NCBI GenBank assembly: GCA_946481585.1
Contig: CAMLOF010000181.1
Span: 1 to 6,215, forward strand
DNA from: an uncultured Macromonas sp.
GTDB lineage: Bacteria; Pseudomonadota; Gammaproteobacteria; Burkholderiales; Burkholderiaceae
Reading direction: 5' to 3'
DNA: 6,215 nt
Translations under genes and position numbers: made by a program
The notes under the pieces: generated by a model
Told to the model about the DNA's origin: nothing
The model's input: the letters and a program-made list of their open reading frames with translations, nothing else
The model's database searches: none
Part shown: positions 1 to 6,215 of the stretch, one piece after another
Layout: each line of letters opens with the position of its first letter
How positions within the stretch are numbered: position 1 is the first letter of the stretch

Positions 1-758
1 AAGCAGGCCTGGCCGAACAAGGCGCTTTGCTGGTCACCCGCCACGCCACCTATGGGAATGGCCTGCCCGAACAGGGTGGGCAGTGTCTCGCCAAAGGCCG
101 CGCTGGAAGGCAGCACCTTCGGCAGCAGTGATGGGGGAATGTCCAGCGCCTGCAGCAAAGCGTCGTCCCACGCGTTGCGGCGGATGTTGAAGAGCATGGT
201 GCGCGCCGCGTTGCTCACGTCGGTCACGTGGGCGTTGCCGCCGGTGAGCTGCCAGATCAGCCAGCTGTCCACCGTGCCAAAGGCCAGCTCGCCGCGCTCG
301 GCCAGTTCGCGTGCGCCGCGCACGTTCTGCAATATCCAGTGCAGCTTGGTGGCCGAAAAGTACGCGTCTATGCGCAGGCCGGTGCTCTCCAGCACGGCTT
401 CGCCCAGGCCGCGTGCGCGCAGGTCGGCGCAGGTGGGTTCGGCGCGGCGGTCCTGCCACACGATGGCGTTGTACAGCGGCTCGCCAGTGCGGCGGTTCCA
501 CACCACCGTGGTCTCGCGCTGGTTGGTGATGCCGATGGCCGCAATGTCCTGCGCTTGCAGACCCGCCTTGGCCAGGGCTTCCCGTGCGGTGTCGAGCTGC
601 GTGGCCCAGATCTCCAGCGGGTCGTGCTCCACCCAGCCGGGCTGGGGGTAGATCTGGCGGAACTCGCGCTGCGCCATGGCAACAATGCGCCCGCTCTCGT
701 CAAAGACGATGCTGCGCGAACTGGAGGTGCCCTGGTCCAGGGCAAGCAGGTGTTTCAT
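1..758 (-). CDS. glpK: Glycerol kinase, N-terminal half (partial, runs off left edge)
   Basis: This gene encodes the cytoplasmic enzyme that phosphorylates glycerol to glycerol 3-phosphate with ATP, trapping it in the cell. The ATG reads from 758 downward, and 252 residues are visible of a family length near 500. The N-terminus [15 protein letters not shown] is the FGGY-kinase phosphate-binding segment. Further matches to E. coli GlpK that I recognise are [17 protein letters not shown] (31-47), GITNQRETT (76-84), [10 protein letters not shown] (160-169) and [13 protein letters not shown] (238-250). Residues equivalent to the glycerol ligands Arg83, Glu84, Tyr135 and catalytic Asp245 are present as R81, E82, Y133 and D242. 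An AAGGA ribosome binding site lies 6 nt upstream of the ATG, and the 17-bp gap to glpR implies cotranscription. The loop before IPIGGVAGD lacks the arginine that binds fructose 1,6-bisphosphate in E. coli. Whether the C-terminal half is intact cannot be seen. Confidence 0.96.
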   Translation of the reverse strand, partial: MKHLLALDQGTSSSRSIVFDESGRIVAMAQREFRQIYPQPGWVEHDPLEIWATQLDTAREALAKAGLQAQDIAAIGITNQRETTVVWNRRTGEPLYNAIVWQDRRAEPTCADLRARGLGEAVLESTGLRIDAYFSATKLHWILQNVRGARELAERGELAFGTVDSWLIWQLTGGNAHVTDVSNAARTMLFNIRRNAWDDALLQALDIPPSLLPKVLPSSAAFGETLPTLFGQAIPIGGVAGDQQSALFGQAC

Positions 759-775
759 GGCGGGTCCTTGGGCAC

Positions 776-1546
776 TCATTGCTGTGTGGCCACCACGCAT
801 TCCACGTCGGCCTTGCTCAGCAGTTCGGTAAAGGTCTGAGGCGGTGCCTCGTCGGTGAAGAGGATGTCCACGTCGCGCAGCGGCCCCAGTTCGACCATGG
901 CCGGGCGGTTGAATTTGGTGTGGTCTGCGGCCAGCCAAACCTCGCGCGACTGTTCAATGATGGTGCGCGCCACCTTCACCTCGCGAAAGTCGTAGTCGCG
1001 CAGCGTGCCGTCGGCCTCGATGCCGCTGATACCGATGAGCCCTATGTCCACCTTGAACTGGCGGATGAAGTCCACCGTGGCCTCACCCACGATGCCCTGG
1101 TCGCTGCCGCGCACCACGCCCCCAGCCACGATCACCTCGCAGTCGCGGTTGGCGCTCAGCAGCGCGGCAATGTGCAGGTTGTTGGTGATCACGCGCAGGC
1201 CCTGGTGGTGCCGCAGCTCGTGCGCCACCGCCTCGATGGTGGTGCCGATGTTCATGATCAGCGAGCAGCCGTTGGGGATGCGCCGGGCGATGGCCCGCGC
1301 CATGCGCGCCTTGCCCTCTGAAGCCAGGGCCTGGCGCTGGCGGTAGGCGATGTTCTCGGTGGTGGAGCCGGGCAGGCGCACGCCGCCATGGAAGCGCGCC
1401 AGCAGCCCTGCATCAGACAAGTGGCGCACGTCGCGGCGCACGGTCTGCAGCGTCACGCCAAAGCGTTCGGCCAGTGATTCGATGGTCGTCGGGCCGTGGG
1501 CGCGCACGGCCTCGATCAGTTCGGTCTGGCGGGGGTTGAGTTCCAT
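776..1546 (-). CDS. glpR: DeoR-family repressor of glycerol genes, GlpR-like
   Basis: This is a 256-residue DeoR-family transcription factor of normal length. An N-terminal winged helix-turn-helix (about 5-58, helix-turn-helix near [20 protein letters not shown], wing HGG at 53-55) is followed by a sugar-phosphate-sensing C-terminal domain. That domain shows [13 protein letters not shown] (99-111), TNNLHIA (121-127), [11 protein letters not shown] (151-161) and [11 protein letters not shown] (172-182). These segments follow E. coli GlpR closely, whose inducer is glycerol 3-phosphate. Position next to glpK and divergent to the transporter supports control of both operons, including its own; this is inference. 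An in-frame TGA lies 18 nt upstream of the ATG, so no longer start exists. No Shine-Dalgarno sequence is visible before the ATG, and a -10-like hexamer sits only 10 bp away, so the transcript may be nearly leaderless. The TGA stop is 17 bp before glpK. Confidence 0.93.
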   Translation of the reverse strand: MELNPRQTELIEAVRAHGPTTIESLAERFGVTLQTVRRDVRHLSDAGLLARFHGGVRLPGSTTENIAYRQRQALASEGKARMARAIARRIPNGCSLIMNIGTTIEAVAHELRHHQGLRVITNNLHIAALLSANRDCEVIVAGGVVRGSDQGIVGEATVDFIRQFKVDIGLIGISGIEADGTLRDYDFREVKVARTIIEQSREVWLAADHTKFNRPAMVELGPLRDVDILFTDEAPPQTFTELLSKADVECVVATQQ

Positions 1547-1556
1547 GATGGTTGCG

Positions 1557-1562
1557 ATTATT
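1557..1562 (-). promoter_or_regulatory. Candidate -10 box for glpR-glpK
   Basis: Read on the minus strand this is AATAAT, five of six bases of the sigma70 -10 consensus. It ends 10 bp before the glpR ATG, which would place transcription initiation within a few bases of the start codon. No good -35 is present at 16-18 bp (TTCTTT or TCTTTT at best). The call rests mainly on the hexamer and on the missing Shine-Dalgarno sequence. Confidence 0.3.
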
Positions 1563-1573
1563 CAACCAAAAGC

Positions 1574-1592
1574 GAACACAAAAGAACACAAA
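1574..1592. repeat. Tandem direct repeat GAACACAAA x2, 10-bp period
   Basis: GAACACAAA occurs at 1574-1582 and exactly again at 1584-1592, one helical turn apart. The second copy runs into the CACAAA-T-TTTGTG palindrome. Further AACAC cores occur at 1611-1615 and 1661-1665. Several DeoR-family regulators bind repeated short motifs, so this is a plausible operator placed 28 to 46 bp upstream of the glpR start codon. Binding itself is inferred. Confidence 0.5.
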
Positions 1593-1599
1593 TTTTGTG
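1587..1599. promoter_or_regulatory. 13-bp perfect palindrome, possible operator
   Basis: CACAAA and TTTGTG flank a single central T, giving perfect 6-bp arms. The symmetry suits a dimeric DNA-binding protein. It overlaps the second GAACACAAA repeat and is close to the middle of the intergenic region. It does not match the spaced TGTGA-N6-TCACA pattern of CRP. Confidence 0.4.
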
Positions 1600-1632
1600 A
1601 TTTAAGGGTAAACACCGAGCAATAAGAAACAA

Positions 1633-1643
1633 TATCGAACCTT
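1633..1643 (+). promoter_or_regulatory. GlpR-like operator half-site
   Basis: TATCGAACCTT matches the right half of the E. coli GlpR operator as I remember it (TAWCGAACATW) at 10 of 11 positions. It abuts the candidate glpS -10 box, where a bound repressor would block polymerase. The left half is not recognisable, so the site is either half or diverged. Confidence 0.35.
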
Positions 1644-1648
1644 AGAAT
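1643..1648 (+). promoter_or_regulatory. Candidate -10 box for the glpS operon
   Basis: TAGAAT matches the sigma70 -10 hexamer at five of six positions and lies 60 bp before the glpS ATG. The hexamer 17 bp upstream is CAATAA, a poor -35, so activity may need an activator or be weak. Transcription from it would start near 1655 and include the short upstream ORF. Confidence 0.35.
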
Positions 1649-1675
1649 CCGCCAAACGAAAACACAGGAAAGTCA

Positions 1676-1707
1676 ATGGACCGTATTTCGAACATTGGAG
1701 AGCTGTC

Positions 1708-1717
<10 letters not shown>
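1676..1717 (+). CDS. Possible 13-codon leader ORF overlapping the glpS start
   Basis: An ATG at 1676 is preceded by AGGA (1666-1669) at a 6-nt spacing, as good a ribosome binding site as that of glpS itself. It would encode MDRISNIGELSCN and stop at the TGA at 1715-1717, inside glpS codons 3-4. The frame differs from glpS (32-nt offset), so it is not an N-terminal extension. Ribosomes ending there would stop 7-9 nt past the glpS ATG, which could allow translational coupling or interference. The peptide resembles nothing I know, and the function is unproven. Confidence 0.35.
1687..1695 (+). promoter_or_regulatory. GlpR-like half-site TTCGAACAT upstream of glpS
   Basis: TTCGAACAT contains CGAACAT, the end of the E. 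coli GlpR operator half-site, together with a TTCGAA palindrome. It lies just before the glpS Shine-Dalgarno GGAG (1697-1700), downstream of the proposed promoter, and inside the candidate leader ORF. Occupancy here could block elongation. This is motif similarity only. Confidence 0.3.
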
Positions 1718-3856
<2,139 letters not shown>

Positions 3857-3860
<4 letters not shown>

Positions 3861-4750
3861 ACCCCAACGACAAACCCGTGAACCAGAAGGCCTGGTGGCT
3901 GGTGCTGCCGGTCTTCATCTGCGTGGCCTTCTCGGCCGTGCTGCCACTCATGACCGTGGTCAACTACTCCGTGCAGGACATCATCTCGCCCGAACGGCGC
4001 GTGTTCGTCGGCACCGAATGGTTCGTGGCGGTGATGCGCGACAGCGAACTGCACGCAGCCCTCGGGCGCCAGCTCGCATATTCGCTCTCGGTGCTGGCCA
4101 TCGAAATTCCCCTGGGCATCGCGCTGGCACTGTCCATGCCCGCACAGGGCTGGAAATCGTCGGCGGTGCTGGTCGTCGTGGCTCTGTCACTGCTCATTCC
4201 CTGGAACGTCGTGGGCACCATCTGGCAGATCTACGGCCGTGCCGACATCGGGCTGCTGGGCTACGCCCTGCAGCAAATGGGCTTCGAGTACAGCTACACC
4301 GGCGACCCCACCCACGCCTGGCTCACCGTGCTGGTGATGGACGTGTGGCACTGGACGCCACTGGTGGCGCTGCTGGCCTTCGCCGGGCTGCGCTCCATCC
4401 CCGACGCCTACTACCAGGCCGCGCGCATCGACGGCGCCAGCAAGTTCGCGGTGTTCCGCTACATCCAGCTGCCCAAGATGCGCGGCGTGCTGATGATCGC
4501 CGTGCTGCTGCGCTTCATGGACAGTTTCATGATCTACACCGAGCCCTTCGTGCTCACCGGTGGTGGCCCAGGCAGCGCCACCACCTTCCTGTCGCAGTAC
4601 CTCACTCAGAAGGCCGTGGGCCAGTTCGACCTGGGCCCCGCCGCCGCCTTCTCGCTCATCTACTTCCTCATCATCCTGCTGTTCTGCTTCGTCCTCTACA
4701 ACTGGATGCAGAGCCTGGGCAACACCCGCAAGGAGGGTCAACATGGTTGA
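3857..4750 (+). CDS. glpP: Glycerol ABC importer permease GlpP
   Basis: This is a 297-residue inner-membrane permease of the MalF/UgpA type (binding-protein-dependent transport, BPD_transp_1 family). About six hydrophobic segments are visible, near 13-38, 73-93, 101-121, 157-177, 209-227 and 262-282. The cytoplasmic coupling loop begins QAARIDGASKF (187-197) and ends YIQLP (202-206). It fits the EAA-x3-G-x9-I-x-LP pattern that docks onto the ATPases, with Gln in place of the first Glu. TGGGPGSATTFL (234-245) is typical of this permease class. Translation starts in the ATGA overlap with glpT, with GGAG at 3845-3848, and ends 8 bp inside glpQ. GlpP should form the glycerol channel with GlpQ. 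Specificity is assigned from operon context, since the sequence alone only gives the sugar/polyol permease class. Confidence 0.9.
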
Positions 4751-5600
4751 GACGCCGCAGGGCCGCCCCAAGGCGAAAGCCCCCTCCCTCTTCCCTTCCC
4801 GTTTCCAGGCGCGATCACTCTTCCTGATCGCCTACCTCGTCTTCGCGCTGCTGCCCATCTACTGGATGGTCAACATGAGCTTCAAGACCAACAACGAGAT
4901 CCTCTCCAGCTTCTCGTTCTGGCCGCAGAGCTTCACCTGGGACAACTACAAGACCATCTTCACCGATGCGTCCTGGTACTCGGGCTACATCAACAGCCTG
5001 ATCTACGTGGCCATCAACACGGTGATCTCCATCACCGTGGCGCTGCCCGCGGCCTACGCCTTCAGCCGTTACCGCTTCCTGGGCGACAAGCACGTCTTCT
5101 TCTGGCTGCTCACCAACCGCATGACGCCGCCCGCCGTGTTCCTGCTGCCCTTCTTCCAGCTCTACACCACGCTGGGGTTGATGGACACGCACCTGGCCGT
5201 GGCCCTGGCGCACCTGGTGTTCAACGTGCCGCTGGCGGTGTGGATTCTGGAAGGCTTCATGAGCGGCATCCCGCGCGAGATCGACGAGACCGCCTACATC
5301 GACGGCTACAGCTTCCCGCGCTTCTTCTTCACCATCTTCCTGCCGCTCATCAAGGCCGGCGTGGGCGTGGCGGCGTTCTTCTGCTTCATGTTCAGCTGGG
5401 TGGAGCTGCTGCTGGCGCGCACGCTCACCAGCGTCAACGCCAAGCCCATCGTTGCCACCATGACGCGCACCGTCAGCGCCAGTGGCATGGACTGGGCCAC
5501 GCTCGCTGCCGCTGGCGTGCTCACCATCGTGCCGGGCGCCATCGTCATCTGGTTCGTGCGCCACTACATCGCGAAGGGCTTCGCGATGGGGCGCGTGTAA
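4743..5600 (+). CDS. glpQ: Glycerol ABC importer permease GlpQ
   Basis: This is a 285-residue inner-membrane permease of the MalG/UgpE type and partner of GlpP. The open frame extends far upstream into glpP, but the ATG at 4743 is chosen because GGAGG (4732-4736) lies 6 nt before it and the protein then begins MVETPQGRPKAKAP before the first hydrophobic segment (26-45). Further membrane segments lie near 86-108, 117-140, 150-172, 203-225 and 253-273. The EAA coupling loop is fully canonical: ETAYIDG (182-188) and IFLP (198-201). The C-terminus KGFAMGRV resembles the usual KGLTAGAVKG ending of MalG-like proteins. It overlaps glpP by 8 bp, which suggests translational coupling and 1:1 production. 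The symbol is the rhizobial one, not the phosphodiesterase GlpQ of E. coli. Confidence 0.9.
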   Translation: MVETPQGRPKAKAPSLFPSRFQARSLFLIAYLVFALLPIYWMVNMSFKTNNEILSSFSFWPQSFTWDNYKTIFTDASWYSGYINSLIYVAINTVISITVALPAAYAFSRYRFLGDKHVFFWLLTNRMTPPAVFLLPFFQLYTTLGLMDTHLAVALAHLVFNVPLAVWILEGFMSGIPREIDETAYIDGYSFPRFFFTIFLPLIKAGVGVAAFFCFMFSWVELLLARTLTSVNAKPIVATMTRTVSASGMDWATLAAAGVLTIVPGAIVIWFVRHYIAKGFAMGRV

Positions 5601-5621
5601 ACCCATACCGAAAGGCAAACC

Positions 5622-5930
5622 ATGTTCAGCTGGATGGTCTGGACCACACCCGTGGCCGTGTTCTTCATCTGTATCGCGCTACTGCTCGCGGGCATGACGG
5701 TGTGGGAGATCAAGTCCCCCAACGTCGCTCGCAAGGGCTTCCTGCCCATGGTCACCACGCGTGGCGACCGGCTCTTCATCGGCCTGCTGGGCGCGGCCTA
5801 CATCAACCTCGCGTTCGTTGGTCTGTCGGGCTGGTTCACCGAATGGTTCTCGCTCGAACAGGACCCCAGCGTCTGGTTCAGCTTCGTGCTGTCCATGGTG
5901 TGGCTGGTTTGGGTCATGCGCAAGGGATGA
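5622..5930 (+). CDS. Small DUF2160-type membrane protein in the glycerol transporter operon
   Basis: This is a 102-residue integral membrane protein with about three hydrophobic segments (8-28, 51-70, 84-99) and eight tryptophans (4, 7, 28, 71, 75, 85, 94, 97). A short polar, positively charged loop (KSPNVARKGFLPMVTTRGDR, 31-50) separates the first two segments. I recognise it as the DUF2160 (predicted small integral membrane protein) family, which occurs between glpQ and glpV in glycerol ABC operons. It has no known catalytic motif or signal peptidase site. It starts 21 bp after glpQ with AAAGG at 5611-5615, and there is no promoter between them. From its constant place I infer an accessory subunit of the importer, for assembly, stability or coupling to GlpV. 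The family call is from memory. Confidence 0.8.
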   Translation: MFSWMVWTTPVAVFFICIALLLAGMTVWEIKSPNVARKGFLPMVTTRGDRLFIGLLGAAYINLAFVGLSGWFTEWFSLEQDPSVWFSFVLSMVWLVWVMRKG

Positions 5931-6036
5931 GTGTGCGGCTGCACATTGAGTTTTCACCAAGGTCCGGCCTGGAATTCCCCGGGGCCGAGCCGTTTGATCA
6001 ACCTGGGGAATTGACAACCGAGACTGAGGAGACGAG
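5931..6036. other. 106-bp gap between DUF2160 gene and glpV
   Basis: This is the only sizeable gap inside the transporter operon. It holds the inverted repeat at 5973-6012 and the glpV ribosome binding site GAGGAG (6026-6031), 5 nt before the ATG. No poly-T tract follows the hairpin, so a rho-independent terminator is unlikely. No complete promoter was found. Confidence 0.6.
5973..6012 (+). repeat. Inverted repeat / hairpin upstream of glpV
   Basis: AATTCCCC (5973-5980) is the exact reverse complement of GGGGAATT (6005-6012). In RNA the stem extends to 11 pairs, 5973-5983 with 6002-6012, including one G-U, closing an 18-nt loop. The loop contains the palindrome TTGATCAA (5994-6001). It ends 24 nt before the glpV start. 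Hairpins in this position in other ABC operons stabilise or separate the binding-protein transcript, and the same role is inferred here. CCCCGGGG at 5977-5984 could form a competing fold. Confidence 0.5.
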
Positions 6037-6215
6037 ATGAAGTTGCGTTATTCCGTGCTGGCCGTGACGGCCGCCCTGGCCCTGGGATCCCACGTGGTGT
6101 GGGCCGACGAGGCCGCCGCCAAGAAATGGGTCGACGGCGAGTTCCAACCCTCCACGCTGACCAAGGACCAGCAGATGGCCGAGATGAAATGGTTCATCGA
6201 CGCGGCCAAGAAGCT
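6037..6215 (+). CDS. glpV: Glycerol ABC importer periplasmic binding protein GlpV (5' end, partial)
   Basis: Fifty-nine residues of a secreted substrate-binding protein are visible before the window ends; the family is usually about 570 residues. A Sec signal peptide is clear: basic MKLR, hydrophobic core YSVLAVTAALALGSHVV, and probable cleavage after VWA at residue 23, giving a mature start DEAAAKKW. The segment KKWVDGEFQPSTLTKDQQ followed by MKWFIDAAKK is typical of the glycerol-binding GlpV family as I remember it. The start is supported by GAGGAG at 6026-6031. GlpV would bind glycerol in the periplasm and deliver it to GlpPQ. Its own hairpin-containing leader suggests separate control of its level, as binding proteins are usually needed in excess. 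Integrity beyond residue 59 is unknown. Confidence 0.88.
   Translation, partial: MKLRYSVLAVTAALALGSHVVWADEAAAKKWVDGEFQPSTLTKDQQMAEMKWFIDAAKK

Larger units (their letters stand above)
1547..1707. promoter_or_regulatory. Divergent control region between glpR-glpK and glpSTPQ
   Basis: This 161-bp intergenic stretch is clearly more AT-rich than the surrounding genes and separates two divergent operons, so it must hold both promoters. It contains a tandem direct repeat, a 13-bp palindrome, four CGAA motifs on the plus strand, a candidate -10 for each direction, and a short upstream ORF leading into glpS. No rho-independent terminator and no RNA gene were seen in it. The likely regulator is the adjacent GlpR-like protein. 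Confidence 0.85.

Noticed and set aside
584..1346. Plus-strand open frames opposite glpK and glpR
   Set aside because: They give low-complexity, domain-free proteins opposite well-recognised genes and have no supporting start signals.
1596..1612. TGTGA resembling half of a CRP site
   Set aside because: The expected TCACA six bases later is absent (GGTAA instead), so only half the site is there by chance.
4560..4742. Upstream extension of the glpQ frame into glpP
   Set aside because: The extension is Ser/Arg/Pro-rich out-of-frame glpP sequence, whereas the ATG at 4743 has an excellent GGAGG site and gives the normal family length.
6011..6016. TTGACA, a perfect -35 hexamer upstream of glpV
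   Set aside because: The position 17 bp downstream is GAGATG, overlapping the glpV start codon, and no -10-like hexamer is at suitable spacing, so it is unlikely to be a promoter.
5973..6020. Rho-independent terminator before glpV
   Set aside because: The stem is followed by GACAACCG rather than a run of T, and glpV belongs to the same system with no clear promoter of its own.

Overview
The window is high-GC DNA whose codon use and protein sequences suggest a betaproteobacterium, most likely of the Comamonadaceae (Acidovorax/Variovorax-like). That placement comes from recognising protein families, not from a search. The window holds a glycerol uptake and phosphorylation locus in two divergent operons around one AT-rich control region.

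Left arm (minus strand, 1-1546): a DeoR-family repressor closely resembling GlpR comes first. After 17 bp it is followed by glpK (glycerol kinase), which runs off the left edge with its N-terminal 252 residues in the window. Centre (1547-1707): 161 bp of intergenic DNA with tandem repeats, a palindrome, four same-strand CGAA motifs near whole helical turns apart, a candidate -10 for each direction, and a short upstream ORF with a good ribosome binding site that overlaps the start of glpS.

Right arm (plus strand, 1708-6215): glpS and glpT (two ATPase subunits), glpP and glpQ (two permeases), a small DUF2160-type membrane protein, and the start of glpV (periplasmic binding protein), cut off at the right edge. 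This is the GlpSTPQV glycerol ABC importer known from Rhizobium. The first four genes overlap by 1, 4 and 8 bp. DUF2160 follows glpQ after 21 bp, and glpV follows after a 106-bp gap containing an inverted repeat.

The proposed pathway is: GlpV captures glycerol in the periplasm, GlpPQ with GlpST move it inward using ATP, GlpK makes glycerol 3-phosphate, and GlpR adjusts both operons. No glpF-type facilitator and no glpD dehydrogenase is present in the window.

The most notable observation is that GlpS and GlpT are degenerate in complementary ways. GlpS has an unusual Walker A and lacks the H-loop histidine, while GlpT has a decayed signature motif. A GlpS-GlpT heterodimer would therefore have one complete and one impaired ATP site. 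The overall system is known, so the novelty is in these details, the leader ORF, the control region and the DUF2160 subunit.
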